Assembly: GCF_947172395.1 (NCBI RefSeq)
Contig: NC_069094.1
Span: 84,501 to 148,500, forward strand
Reading direction: 5' to 3'
Source of the DNA: Bicyclus anynana
Taxonomy: Eukaryota > Arthropoda > Insecta > Lepidoptera > Nymphalidae
DNA length: 64,000 nucleotides
The notes under the pieces were generated by a model. It made no database searches, was not told the origin of the DNA, and worked only from the letters and a program-made list of their open reading frames with translations. The translations under genes and the position numbers were made by a program. Every line of letters starts with the position of its first letter. Within the stretch, counting starts at the first letter, position 1. Shown one piece after another: positions 23,501-35,069 of the stretch.

Positions 23501-26500
23501 ACTAAATGGTGCCATAATAACAATAAATAATTTAGCTAATTTAGATTTTTTGGATAATAATAATTGGCCTCATGAAATCTTTTTATATGTTCTAATTTAT
23601 AGCCAATTTTCAGCTTTGTTGCGTTTGAATTTGCACGTTTAAACAAAAAAAAATTGCTTGAAAATTATTAAAACGATACGCATTTCCCCAACAACGTAAC
23701 TAATTCAAAACTGCAACACGGTTACATGATATTAATACAATATAATATATCTACAGAAGAGATATGGCGCGGACGACGAAAAGTTCTCTGTCAAATATTC
23801 GGCTCCAAGTATGTCGGGCAGTCGCTGCGCGTGCTGGAGAGACGCAGCACAGCATTGCTGCGCAGCTTGGCCGGAGCCGGCGCGGGCAACGTGTCCGTGT
23901 GGCCGCACTTCAGCGCCTACACCATGCGCTCCGCCCTGGGTACGAACGTCGACCAGTAACAGCTAGAGCGTTTCATTGCTTGCCAGCAGATATTATTGGG
24001 ATCCAATAGAAATCTGTTGGCTACTAGATTTACAAAATGTTCACATCTGACAGCAGCAGACAGAGACAACATCTCCTCCTGGTCAAGGTAACACGCGTAA
24101 TGGGTTTTCTGTCATATCTGGGTCTGGGTCATCTGTCGCAGGGACTCGTCAGCTTTTTGCGATAGTAGCAAAATGGATTAGTAATTTAAAACTTGTATAT
24201 ATTTGTCGATCGCGCTACGAAATGTGTACCTACACTAATTTGTTCTAGAAATGATATTCGGTGAGAACTTGAAGGCCGAGCGCGACGCGAGCGAGCAGCT
24301 GTTGCAGGCGTTCGGCGAGTACGCGCACAACCTGGGCGCGCGCGTGTGCCAGGTGTGGCTGTACAGCGACGCTGTGTACCGCCGCCTGCCCGTGCACGCG
24401 CGACAGCGGCGCTGCAAGAGCGTCGTGTGGCGCCGCTTGGACAACGTGAGTACGCGCACAGCCTGGGCGCGCGCGTTGCCAGGTGTGGCTGTACAGCGAC
24501 GCTGTGTACCGCCGCCTGCCCGTGCACGCGCGACATCGGCGCTGCAAGGGCGTCGTGTGGCGCCGCTTGGACAACGTGAGTACGCGCACAGCCTGGGCGC
24601 GCGCGTTGCCAGGGGTGGCTGTACAGCAACGCGTGAGACGTGAGCCGCCCTCACTCGCGCTCCGACACCTGGCCGCGATTATATTCAAAGATAACTTGCA
24701 GAACTCTAGAACTCATTTTGTCTTATAATGGCCTTGTGCTACTTGCGCATTAGACTTATGAAGTTATCTTCCTATCTAATTAAATTTATTTTTTACAATT
24801 TAAAGTAATTTACGAACCCACTCACGCCCTGCTCGTAGAACAGTCATTGCTTGTAAATAAAAGCTAAATAGATGACTGTGACTCTTTGCTTACAGCTAAT
24901 CGCTCTCACGAAGCAGTCGATGGCCAAAAAACGGCTGGAGCAGCAGCAGGGAGCCAGTCGGGCGACTGACGGTGAGTCTGGTCAAGTTTCAATGAGACTA
25001 AAAAGTACCGTACTACCGTAACTTGGGCACATTGCATCCTTTTAAGATTGTTAAAAATATGATTTTACAGTTACAGAAACCCTGTTGTTTATTTACGAAT
25101 AGTTTAGTTGAACTATAAATATTTCAGCAGATGAGCTTGACGCTGAGTATAAGCCTTTGATGGAGCTCATGATTGAACTGACTGGCGGAGACAACGGCTA
25201 CACGGACGTCGAGTTGCGCGAAGAAGCCGTCGTGCTGGTGCTGGCGGCGTCCGACACCACCGCCACCGCGGCGTGCTTCGCCTCCGTGCTGCTCGCCAAC
25301 CACCCGCGCGAGCAACACAGAGTTTATGAAGAGTTAGTACGACAGCCCTGCTGCCCACGTGTCACAGTACAGTGATGGTTCTCATGAACTTGCTCGTAAC
25401 AGATGGATCGCCTCACGACCAAACCAAACTACAAGCCAGATGTCCTGTAATTAATGAAATTATTTCATTTCGAAGTTTACACTGTGACATAATGTCCTAG
25501 CAATATTTCGACATCTGTACGCATATGACTTTCACAATAATACGCGCCTGTGTTTTAGGATTCAGGAAATCTTGGGAGGCTCGGAGAGACCACTGACGGC
25601 GGAGGATCTCCCGAACCTCAAGTATTTGGACGCCGTGGTGAAGGAGACGCTGCGCTTGTACCCTTCCAAACCGTTCACTATGAGGAAGTGCACCCAAGAT
25701 ATACAGCTGCGTGAGTACTGTGGTGTATTGAAGACCATCGTGCCTGTTGTTGGTGGTGGTCTAATTTGGGGTGCACATATCTAGAAGCTTTTTTTTCATT
25801 TGATTACTCATTTAATTATTGCATATCATTTGATTATTGTAGCTTCGGGCTTAGTTCTACCGAAGGGCTGCGGCGTGGTGCTCCACTTCTGGGGCATGCA
25901 CCGCGACCCGCGCTGCTGGGGCGCCGACGCCGACCAGTTCCGGCCGGAGCGCTTCCTGAGCGCCACGCCGGACCAGCTCGCCGCCTTCATGCCCTTCGGA
26001 CACGGCCCGCGGTACTGTCTCGGTGAGCACCATACGTGCACTGTCATCATCAAAGACGGTGTCTTCCCGTCATCTCTTCGTATCGATGACTGTTCGTGTA
26101 GGCATTATGATATATCCAGGCACTGTTAGCTGTTAGCAAATTGACAAACCTACTTACTTTTGTTATCGTTCCGATGTGCACCAAGTTGTCTATGTCCTTT
26201 TTGATTCGTTGGAATTCCAAAGTATTGGAATATAGATCTAGCATCGGAAAGTACACTTTTGATCGATTCCCTATTACGAGTGTTAAAGACGACTGACGAC
26301 ATCAAACGAGTCGCAGGTAGTCCTCAGATCCCAGCAGGTCGGGACCACAGAGTTTGGAAGTCCCTTTTAATCAAGAAGTACTTTTTAATCAAGAGTTACG
26401 AGGCTTCGTTTTCATGAAGGTATCTTTACCAGACGTAATGTACTGCGCAGGCTCCCGTCTGGCGCTGTCGTCGCTGAAGCTGTCGCTGGCGCAGCTGGCG

Positions 26501-26626
26501 CGCCGCTTCCGCCTGGCGCCCGCCGCCGGCTACGGCTGCAGCGCCGCGGAGCCGCTGCGCGTCAGCTACGACATCACGCTGAAGCACGTGCACGACTTCA
26601 AGGTGCAGCTGCGCGCGCGGCCCTGA
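17551..26626 (+). CDS. Cytochrome P450, CYP4 clan (gene A), 10 exons, 510 aa
   Basis: Haem-thiolate monooxygenase, expected to be ER-anchored; the substrate cannot be read from sequence. Exons: 17551-17710, 17825-17917, 18602-18712, 23757-23939, 24249-24445, 24896-24971, 25128-25332, 25559-25710, 25843-26022, 26451-26626; all introns are GT-AG and the frame closes on TGA. The start ATG opens a Leu-rich anchor (MLLPCLLVSLLLLALALA) followed by basic residues and PYLPFVGHGYKFIG. Motifs: helix C IWRGRRK, helix I LAASDTTAT, K helix KETLRLYP, RPERF, haem loop FGHGPRYCLG, C-terminus KHVHDFKVQL. Length is normal for the family. By eye it resembles lepidopteran CYP340/CYP341 proteins, but the subfamily is not assigned. 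Exon 3 exists in tandem copies and exon 5 is followed by partial copies, so which exon 3 is used is uncertain. Intron 3 (about 5 kb) holds a mobile element. Its paralogue is the P450 at 55020-62282. Confidence 0.9.
18601..19132 (+). repeat. Exon-3-derived tandem array, four units of 140 bp
   Basis: Units begin at 18601, 18741, 18881 and 19021, exactly 140 bp apart. Each holds the 111-bp exon 3 of gene A; units 1-3 also have the donor and 29 bp ending in TTGCAG, which serves as the acceptor of the next unit. Unit 4 breaks off at the last codon (GGCCGC followed by TGTTTT), so it has no donor and would run into a stop. Units 1 and 2 look identical; units 3 and 4 carry CAC for CGC (Arg to His), and unit 4 also TGG for TCG (Ser to Trp). 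The 29-nt spacers are too short to be normal introns, so at most one unit could be spliced in per transcript. Confidence 0.95.
19233..22608. mobile_element. Non-autonomous element with identical 503-bp terminal direct repeats
   Basis: The segment 19233-19735 recurs without visible difference at 22106-22608 and the pair encloses about 2.4 kb. The flanks carry CGTG on both sides (19229-19232 and 22609-22612), as a 4-bp target duplication. The structure matches an LTR retroelement. No gag or pol ORF, no clear primer-binding site and no polypurine tract are visible, so it would be non-autonomous. On the minus strand the repeat starts TGTTG and contains AATAAA, which hints at minus orientation. 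The interior holds degenerate tandem copies of its own leader. It sits in intron 3 of gene A. Identical repeats suggest a recent insertion. Confidence 0.7.
19640..20910. repeat. Degenerate internal repeats of the terminal-repeat element
   Basis: A block containing GGTGACGCATCCGTCCCTGG, followed by CTGAGAACAT and an A/T-rich run, occurs at about 19640-19870 and again at about 20070-20300. A block with CTTAAGTTATTATTCT and GTGTATGACTCATTTTAATC recurs about three times between 19870 and 20900. Copies are diverged by point changes and small gaps. Confidence 0.6.
22628..22691. repeat. Inverted repeat beside the terminal-repeat element
   Basis: ATTAATTGATTATGAAAC at the left is mirrored by GTTTCATAATCAATTAAT at the right with a spacer of about 27 bp. 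The string CTGACTGATTATTTTA just after it also occurs just before the 5' terminal repeat (about 19199), which suggests local rearrangement. Confidence 0.6.
23055..23530 (+). pseudogene. Non-LTR retrotransposon reverse-transcriptase fragment
   Basis: Conceptual translation gives recognisable RT pieces in shifting frames: QHGFHKHRSIQCNVVSYVDN, then DFSKAFDLVDHSPLL, then IPQGSLLGP followed by FNIFINDIV. These correspond to RT motifs of jockey/CR1-type LINEs. In-frame stops and frameshifts break it, and the catalytic YxDD box is not seen. It is a dead fragment in intron 3 of gene A. Confidence 0.8.
24317..24636 (+). repeat. Exon-5-derived tandem array, about 2.4 units of 130 bp
   Basis: The 3' two-thirds of gene A exon 5, its donor and the start of intron 5 recur at 24448 and, truncated, at 24578. 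GAGTACGCGCACA lies inside the exon (24317) and again directly over the donor (GTGAGTACGCGCACA at 24446), so the unit boundary coincides with a 13-bp direct repeat. The second unit has CAT for CAG (Gln to His) and GGC for AGC (Ser to Gly), plus a 1-bp deletion near its start. The last unit diverges after GGCTGTACAGC. Long minus-strand ORFs here are by-products of GC-rich repetition. Confidence 0.9.
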
Positions 26627-26929
26627 CGCTCCGGCAGCGGGCTGGGCGGGCGGGCCTCTCCCCACTGAGAGACCCTGTGCTGCGAAAGACGCCCTCAAGA
26701 ATATCTGTAAAACTTGTTATATACCGGATCTGACGTTATACTACGAGTAGTAGATAAGTAATTTAAGTGCGTATATTGTACAGGATGCTCGCGAGTATTT
26801 CCCATAAGTCTAGGGTTAAATTCATTGAGGAAAAGTAATTAAAAATATCCGAAATACGTGTGTTCTAAAATGAATATTTTTGTAGTAAAAAATTTATTTT
26901 ATAGATATATCTATAAATTGTGGCCCTCA

Positions 26930-26935
26930 AATAAA
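26930..26935 (+). terminator. Poly(A) signal of gene A
   Basis: First canonical AATAAA downstream of the gene A stop, about 300 bp into the 3' flank; this would give a normal-length 3' UTR. Cleavage site not identified. Confidence 0.5.
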
Positions 26936-28264
26936 TAACTTATCCATGATAAATATCATGAAGTAGATTACTAGTGAAGTGCGGAGTGTAAATTGCAATA
27001 TCTCGTCGATATCGACAGTCAGACCGCTACGATTACGTATTTTAAAATGCAAGAATAGATAAAGGCGTCTGGATACATTCATACAAAAATAGTTGGAATT
27101 GAATTACTTTGTATGAAAAAATAAATATATTTTTTTAGTTAAAAAAAATTGAGGTTATGAGAAATACTCCTGAGTAGCCTGCATAATAAAACATTTTATT
27201 GTATTTTTGTTTTCTAACTTTTTCAAATGAAAATAATTTTTCAAATTATTAAATTGTAAGTATGTAAATGATTTGATTTTGATTATTGATTACAATAATA
27301 TATCTATAATTGTTTATGTAAGTTATGATGATAATTTTATTAATAAACATTGCAGGCCAAGTAAACGCGTGCACGATGTTATAAATAATAAATAAGTGCA
27401 TGTAGCCAAGTCGGCTGATCTGCATAACTTGCCGACTGTGAGTGAGCGGAAGGGCGTGGCTTGCTCATAAAATTCACACGAAAAATAGACTTGTACCGCA
27501 GAATACATTGCTGTACAGTGCACAGTGAACCAGTATACAGGGTGTAGCGACGGAGCTTACCCGCACCCGGCACTGTGATTTGACTTCTGTAAAATTACTC
27601 GAGGTTTTCGAAAAAAAAGTAACAGTGATCACTTGTGATTAGGTAGACCTGACCTGTCAATTTATTGGAGTAAAATTTCAACATTAGTTTTTAAACTATT
27701 GTATTATAATGGTTTTTGAGATCCGAGAGCGTTTAATAAAGGCGACGTAAAAGTTTTTAAATCAGACTATCCGTTTTATTTTATTTTACTCATAGCAATA
27801 GAGCCTTTGAATAAAAGAAAACAATTATTACTTATTAATTAATAGTATTAATACCCTATTTAATAGATCTTATCATAACGTTCACTCTTGAAGTTAAGTT
27901 ATACTTACTGTTTATGTCGTTTATGCAAAGAGTTTTTACAACAAATCGCGGCCAAATGTATGCGTACATCTCTGTACATACAAGTAGTAATAAGTATACT
28001 GTGCAAGTACTTCATTACGTCACAATCACATTCGAGCATCAATTTCCTTCCTCGAATTAATTCTAAGCGGCGCTGTATTAAAAATTTAAAAATAATAATT
28101 CCCTTAACACTTTTACCGATAAACGCTCCTCATGCACACTCGTAGCGTCACTAAACATTCATAAGGCGCTCATGTGACGTGCGGGCGCGGCGCTCATGTG
28201 ATATGCATGCGCAGACCTGACGTGTGGTGTCAGGCCGCCTGAGCTGGGCGAAATGAAGTCTGTC

Positions 28265-28425
28265 TGTCTGACATCTTTCCACGGCTAAACGACTAGACCG
28301 ATTTGAATGAAGTTTGGTATAGAGATAAAGTTTCTCGGAACATAGACTATCTTGGAAAAATCCCGGTTTCCGCGGGATATGTAAAACACAAGGTTTCACG
28401 CCGTCCGCTCGGTGGCGTTCGCTAG
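28265..28425 (+). mobile_element. Helitron-type element fragment
   Basis: Contains GACTAGACCGATTTGAATGA, ATCCCGGTTTCCGCGGGATA and ends GGCGTTCGCTAG; the 5' end is not clear. Confidence 0.5.
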
Positions 28426-28730
28426 GTGGATTCTAAAGGAAAACTATCGCACCAGATCAGCTCACGGTACCTCTAATGTAATCAAACAGTTTTGTTGACA
28501 ATAATTCTACTGAAGAAAAGTCTGAACTAACTACTTTTGTCTAGTAATGGATGTCCATCGGCTCTGTGGACTGCGGTGTACCTATCCTGTAGATATTACG
28601 CACATATTACATGAAATGAAAAAAATCAAAAGAGTTTTTTTAAGACGTGATTCTGAAACTACTACGATAATATTTATTAAATTTAAAGCCACTAAAACCG
28701 TGGGACATGGCTAGTATAATACTGAAACAG

Positions 28731-28815
28731 AGAGTCCGGGCGGCTCGGGTCCGGGCGGCCCGCGTCCGGCCCGCGTCCGGCCCGCGTCCGGCCCGCGTCC
28801 GTCCCGGGCGGCGGC
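28731..28815 (+). repeat. GC-rich 10-bp tandem repeat
   Basis: Copies of CCCGCGTCCGG with GGGCGGCTCGG variants, a GC island in AT-rich DNA. Confidence 0.85.
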
Positions 28816-30495
28816 GGTGGATCATTTTTGCACGCTTTTAAACGTTATTTAATGGTCTGAGAGAGACTTAACGCCCTCATTCAGTGTGTGGTTTTTATTG
28901 AACTGAAAAGAACTGGATATTTGATACTTTGAAATATCCAGCCTTTTAAAATAAATAACCTTATATATTAAATACAAGTGTAATTGAAATATTTTGTTCA
29001 CAGGGAGTGTAATTGCTTACTATAATATTGTTCGGTATTATGGCATATGTTACTGTTTATTTTTAACCAGCTTCAAAAAATGTGTAGGTTTCTTAATTCA
29101 ACCGTCTATATATATTTCGTATGTTCGCAGATAACTTCGTCGTTTACTAACCGATTATGATCACTTTTTTTAATATTTAGACAGAGGAATTAGAAAATGG
29201 AAATGCATCGCACTCAAATTCACGAACAAAATTGTCTGATGTTTTTTGAGGGGGACGAGGTAAACTCACACATCGAAAATATTTAACACCATTAAAAATA
29301 TTCTAGGTCCATACACTACATACAACAATAAATTTGACTCGCAATACACACACGCGTAATTTTTACACAAACTAACAAACACATTGCTTAGACTATCCAC
29401 AGATAAAATACATATAATATTCAATTACTGATCGATCTTTGGCTGTTTCGTCAAAAGAATCGATTCTTTTTATAAATTGTTTTTATTACAAATTTGATAA
29501 AATTAAGGTTTAAATACTTTCAAGTGACACGTTACTCCATCTTTTACTAAACTACAAGTTTTTGGCCATTTTTTATGTCATTTAACTACACAAACCGGCA
29601 TTTTTAGAGAGCTCTTTACACTACGAAAACGATTACAACAATAACACATCAATTCTATAGCAACAGTTTTTATAAACGCGTTAGATCATGGATTTTTGAT
29701 CTTTGCCAGAGGGGTAACGGTTAGAGGCAGGTCCTGTTATTTCAATGGTCTAAGTACTTGGAACATGTCGAAGTTCCCAAAAATGTCAGATATACACCTC
29801 TAATCAGATCGTGTGTAACCGATATTTGATATGAGATAAAGATTGTTGGCATTATGAGTAGAACTTACTATTGTGTAACTTGTTCAATGTAATGTTGTGG
29901 ATGAAGTTTTTATCATCTAAACGACAGACGACGACAGACAACGTCGTTTAGATTTCGATAGAAAATCGTTTTGATTTTCCACGAAAAACGTCAGCGTTAT
30001 TTTCCGTGAACAGCAATCGGAGAAGACAGGAAGTATCGTATTTCCTTTTGTTCTCAATTGTATCAAATATAGTTCGAGTAATGATGTTAGAGATACCAAA
30101 AGCGTATCCTTACCTTACCTTTATATCAATATAGGTACCTACTATACGTTTACATGTTTATGTCTCCTAGCTTAATATATATAGCTATCTAAATGCGTTA
30201 AGTTAGATAAAAATAAAAATTATGCGTGGTTTTGCATTACAATTAATGGGTAAACTCAATCATTTCTTATTTTTCTAACCTCAGGGTAAGAAATTATTTT
30301 CCAATTATGAACCCAACACGTATACCTTCTAATAAAAAACAATTATCAAAATCGGACCACTCAGTCTAAAGTATCGCGTGTTCGTACATAAACATATACG
30401 CGTCAAATTGAGAATCATCCTCCGTTTTTTCGCCTGTTGAAAATAAAAAGCTGATTGACGGGATTTTTGATGTAAATGTTACACACTCAATAGTT

Positions 30496-30567
30496 GCTAC
30501 CCGCTACCCGCTCCGCTACCCGCTCCGCTACCCGCTCCGCTACCCGCTCCGCTACCCGCTCCGCTAC
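30496..30567 (+). repeat. 13-bp minisatellite
   Basis: About five and a half copies of CGCTACCCGCTCC following a short TTGCTACC lead. Confidence 0.95.
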
Positions 30568-31126
30568 CTGGGTCAACAGAGACGAGCGAGGGCTACATTT
30601 AGCACTAAAGCACTGGAGTGTGAAGAGCTTTCATCGGATGTGGGTCGAGCTCGAGGGCGATCATTCACGGACACTCGGCCGCCGCGCGCTCGGCGCAGCG
30701 GTGGGGCGCGGGTTTGATTCCCGGCTCAATTTAATTTAATTCATTGTACATGTACATAAACCGTTTTTATTGGGATTTGATCAGGTTTCTTCATTTAACT
30801 AAAAACCACAAAACGATATTGAGATATTTTTTTAATTGCGAGGGGCTTTATTGTTTCTAAGTTAACGTAACATTTGGTACGTGCCCTTACTTGTTTACCT
30901 ACATTTGATTTCAATGAAACGATAGTTATTTGTGCCACTGTCATGTAATAAGAACGTAATAAGCATTGTAGCCCGAGTGACTTTTGTGCAAAAAACAAAG
31001 CCGAATTGTACAACAGACAGCACGAGTGCTACAATAGTTAATTACGTGTAGTGGTATACAATACTTTTTCTACAATCATGATAAAATAAATAAAAGAATT
31101 AACAAAACTTAGTAAATCTTACTAAT

Positions 31127-31488
31127 ATTATAAACGCCAAAGTTTGTATGGATGTTTGTTACTCTATAACGCCGCTACTACTGAAGAGATTTAGCTGAAA
31201 TTTGGAATGGAATTAGATTTTATTCTGGATTAACACATAGGCTACTTTTTATCCCGAAAAACTCCATGGATTACCGAGATTTGCGAAAACCTGATGATTT
31301 TGATGGTATGAATGTTTGTTACTCTTTCACGCCTCGGCGACTGAACCAAATCACCTTAAATTTGAATCAGAGATAGATTACAGTCTAGCTTAACACATAG
31401 ACTACTTTTTATCCCGGCGAAATCCATAGTTCCCGAGGGATTTGTGGAAAAATAAATTCAACGCGGACGAAGTCGCGGGCGTGCGTTA
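31127..31488 (+). mobile_element. Helitron-type element (CGGACGAAGTCGCGGGC family)
   Basis: Starts TCTTACTAATATTATAAACG, carries two similar halves (TTTGTTACTCT...CACATAGGCTACTTTTTATC twice) and ends ACGCGGACGAAGTCGCGGGC GTGCGTTA; the 3' CTAG is mutated. Confidence 0.7.
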
Positions 31489-31830
31489 TTAATATATCAT
31501 TGGCCTTGGGCGTGGCCTTCTAGATTTTGTCTCTTTTAAGAAGTCCTGAACTTTTGTGGACAATGTCATGCTGTTGTTACTAGTGCTGCATTTACGTGAT
31601 TGTATGTAACTTCAGTTGGTTACTGGTAGTGAAATAATCTTAATAGTTATCAAATGTTTTCAGATCATGATATTGCTGTCTGATATGCGTTAGGCGCTTT
31701 AAAAAAATACAAGTTTTAACAAATCATCAAGGTTAGCCCACAGCGATACAGTGTTCATACAATGCGGTGTGTCTGACTATTGCAGACTCTCATTTTATTA
31801 GTGAAGTGTTTCAGTACAACATTCGGCAAA

Positions 31831-31932
31831 ATGGATCGCGTCAGCAGCAGCACTCACTGCCAGCCGACTGCGGACGCCGGCGGCGCCGCCCGTGCAGCTC
31901 CGGCCATCGAAAATCCATCCAGCAAGCGTTAG
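31831..31932 (+). CDS. Possible short ORF or first coding exon, 33 codons
   Basis: An ATG in strong context (CAAAATGG) opens a 33-codon frame rich in Ser, Ala and Pro (begins MDRVSSSTHC, ends IENPSSKR) that stops within the first bases of the 22-bp minisatellite. A good 3' splice site (TGACTATTGCAG) lies about 50 bp upstream, and a weak GTTAGG donor is near the end, so it could be an N-terminal exon of a gene with long introns. No homologue recognised. Confidence 0.2.
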   Translation: MDRVSSSTHCQPTADAGGAARAAPAIENPSSKR

Positions 31933-32112
31933 GAGTTAGTGTAGCGAGCGTTAGGAGTTAGTGTAGCGAGCGTTAGGAGTTAGTGTAGCGAGCGTTAGGA
32001 GTTAGCGTAGCGAGCGTTAGGTGTTAGTGTAGCGAGCGTTAGGAGTTAGCGTAGCGAGCGTTAGGAGTTAGTGTAGCGAGCGTTAGGAGTTAGCGTAGCG
32101 ATCGTTAGGGTA
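31923..32112 (+). repeat. 22-bp minisatellite, about 8.5 units
   Basis: Unit GCGTTAGGAGTTAGTGTAGC GA with GTGTAG/GCGTAG variants, directly after the short ORF at 31831. Confidence 0.95.
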
Positions 32113-35069
32113 GTCTGTAAACACTCTTAGCGTGTTTCTGACTCGCCTTCTTCATTCAACATTAATTTATTTTCGTTTCTTTCCGATTTTCCAGTCTCCT
32201 CATTTATATTAAGAATGAGGAAATAATTACCTAATAAAAGGGAATAAAGCGATGCGTCTGTGTATTTGTAGAGCCTCGCGGTTGGGAGTTAATTTTGGTC
32301 AAATTATTTATTTACGAGGTGCGGCGGCTTAAGGTAAGGATTTATCGGCCTCCAGCCCCGCCGCCACCCCCCGCCCCGCACCCCGCACCACACCTGCGCC
32401 CCTTGAATACATAAAAAGGCATGTTTATTGAACGAGCTTTCGCCATAGTTATGTACAAGTAACTCCATGAACATTTTGCAGATTTACCATCAATTCACAC
32501 TCGCATCTATGTCTCACGTGACCCTCGCATCATGACGACGGTGGACACTTACAGGGAAGCAACATCGCATTTATCATTTAGATTTCCATTTCCTTGAGTG
32601 TTTCGTAGACGGGGCTTAAGAGGAAATGTTACCCATACAAACGTATTCGTCTGATTTCTGTAGTCTAATTCTCTCTGTACTCTAGATTGCGGCCATTGAT
32701 GTAGAATTGGTCTGCACTGCCGCTCTATACTTTAATTAGTTAAGTAATTACATATTCTACTTCAATGGGACACGATAGGTCCAAAACTAACCCCCAGCTA
32801 ACCTGAAACGTATCTCAGTAACCTGAAAGCCGCCGCCGATAGACAACAATATCACAGTTCGCTCTCCGAGCACTGAATCATAACAAAGGCCTTGTATCTC
32901 TTGAGCCGAAATGACTTGTGAGGCGAACGGCGTCCAATAATAGCTGGCTTTGTGCCGCTGACAAAGGGCTACTTTACATTAAATTGTATCCACTTCGCGC
33001 CGAGAATAGCGCCGAGCGCCCGGCGCGCCATTCTCTGACGGAGAGCGGACTCTGACGAACCTGCCTTCTTTCTCAACGTTTAATTTGTTAATGACAATAA
33101 AACGACATTCTGAAACAGTTCATTGTTTAGTCATACTTCAATAAACTTTATAAATATAAACATGAGAGTGATAAACAAACATCCAGTAGGTAGGAACTGT
33201 ATTGTACTGTAGGATGGACTAATTGAGTCATGCATTAGCCGATTATTATAAGTTGTTCAGAGTTAGGCGTAGTTCCGCAAAGGCAGCGGCTGCTCAGCCT
33301 CACGACCGATTAGCGTTAGCATCGAATTGATTATCTTTTTCTTTCGCGACGCGTGTGTGCGTGTTGTTGGTTAGCCATTGTGTGCTGGCTTTTTGTAAGT
33401 GGGACGTGGATTCTACGAGTACTTCTTTGAGTTTCCTCTGAATTCTTCATTTCCATATCCATATTTCTATTTTTCATTTCCATATTTCCATATCTCAGAA
33501 GAATCATACACAAATACTGATCAGTCGGTCCAATAGTTCAGACTATGGTTCGGAATTAAGAAGTCCTGGTATCGAGTTCGTCGTCAGACATTGTTCTACG
33601 TATATAAAATGATAAGTGAATTATTCCACTAAATTCTCAATAGCAGTATAAAGTCACGAAGGGTATGGTGTAACACCCTGTGTCTTCAGTGCACGTAAAT
33701 TCATTGACCCTGGTCATTCATTACGCAGTCACAGAACCCCCCCCTCTTCTATGAAAATGGCCTTCTTGTGGGCCAAGACAAATAGGCCGATGATGACGAT
33801 GAAGACATCGGCACTTGAACTACATAGAGCACACAGATAACAGCATGGCTAATCAATATAATTGCGGCTCAGTGCTGCTCCGTGCACAGTAATTACATTC
33901 CGGACGCAATATCAGTAATTACACCCGTACCTGAGCATGTGCATTCTCTGCACCACATCTGTCAGCGAGGAGCGCAGGCCGACGCCCACTCGGAGTCGTG
34001 CCCGGACCGCGCGACACGGGAAGGACTTTTCCAATCGCAAGTCCGTAACATTGCATATTATAAAACTTTTCCATATTCCTGCAGTGGCCGATGTCTTTTG
34101 CCGATGATTTTTGTTTACGCTCTGCACACAGCTACGCTTTCGGAGAAACAAAAAAGTTTCCGCGAGGGAATAATCCGTGACTTTTCGATATTTGTCTTGA
34201 AAACTGCACTTTATTCGCCTGCTCGTCGGTCGATGCTTTTAACTTTATTATGAACTTTTGAAATGAAAAACGATATTTTCATTAAGTTCAGTGAATATGG
34301 AAAAGTTTGATAATATCATTAGTAGAAAATCCACCCACAATTAGTTGTAAACATGATACAAATCGTTTGTTTGTTTGTTGTGTACTTTATAGGTAACAAC
34401 TTTGTGGTTAAATTGATTAATTACATTATCCATAGGTAGATCGTAAAGCAAACAAAGCACGTATCTACTTATCATTAAGTATGCAAGTAAGGATCGTTTA
34501 TTAAAACCGTGGTTAGCAAGAAATGAAAACTTCAAAGTTTTCTTAGCAATTTCCTTAACAATATGAAAATGAAACGCCGCTGAATTATACTTAAATAGGT
34601 ATTTCACAAAACACCGCCGAACGTTTGTATTGTTGGAGCGAGCGGGAGTTAGCGGGAGGGAGCGGAGGGACAGAACTCGCTCGCAATGAGATGTAAATTG
34701 GAGAAGAAGCGCCTCACTGAGATATTCAGATCGGAGGGAGAAAGTTGGCCGCGAAGTAGCGTGTTCGGGGTTTGATATTCGGGCGCCCGCCGCCGGCACT
34801 CGCCTGCGACTTGTGCTGGAGGTATTCGTGATTGTATCTTACAGACGTGAAACACTTCAGGCGCTTGTATGAATAAGTGAGCTAACAACAAGTTATTAAA
34901 AGCGACTTTAACATGAATGACCAGGTGGAACTGGAGTGACGTAGTGCACTCAGTCGTGAGGTATCGTCGAGAAGACAAATTTATTTTAATAGGATCCCAA
35001 TATAAGAGGACCTTCACCCAACTGTTTACTCGATAAAAAGTTTTTTATATCAAATTAAATCCTACTAAT
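32113..35069. other. Intergenic DNA
   Basis: A GC-rich block (CCGCCGCC/CCCCGCACC) at about 32350-32400 and otherwise mixed sequence. ORFs of up to 152 codons on either strand show no domain, splice structure or codon pattern I can support. Confidence 0.45.

Larger units (their letters stand above)
26936..31126. other. Intergenic DNA after gene A
   Basis: Contains the Helitron fragment at 28265, the GC-rich repeat at 28731 and the 13-bp minisatellite at 30496. A box-B-like GGTTTGATTCCCGGCTC at about 30711 could be an isolated SINE head. No gene recognised. Confidence 0.5.

Noticed and set aside
24186..24728. Arg/Ala-rich ORFs up to 147 codons on both strands
   Set aside because: Shadows of exon 5 and its tandem copies.
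30700..30740. tRNA gene
   Set aside because: Only a box-B-like GGTTTGATTCCCGGC is present; no cloverleaf could be formed around it. The same holds for the heads of the three SINEs.
31923..32112. CRISPR array
   Set aside because: Direct repeats are contiguous with no unique spacers, in a eukaryotic setting; it is a minisatellite.
33882..34253. 123-codon ORF, and 152-codon ORF at 34341-34799 on the minus strand
   Set aside because: No motif, no splice structure, no codon pattern; lengths are within what chance gives here.
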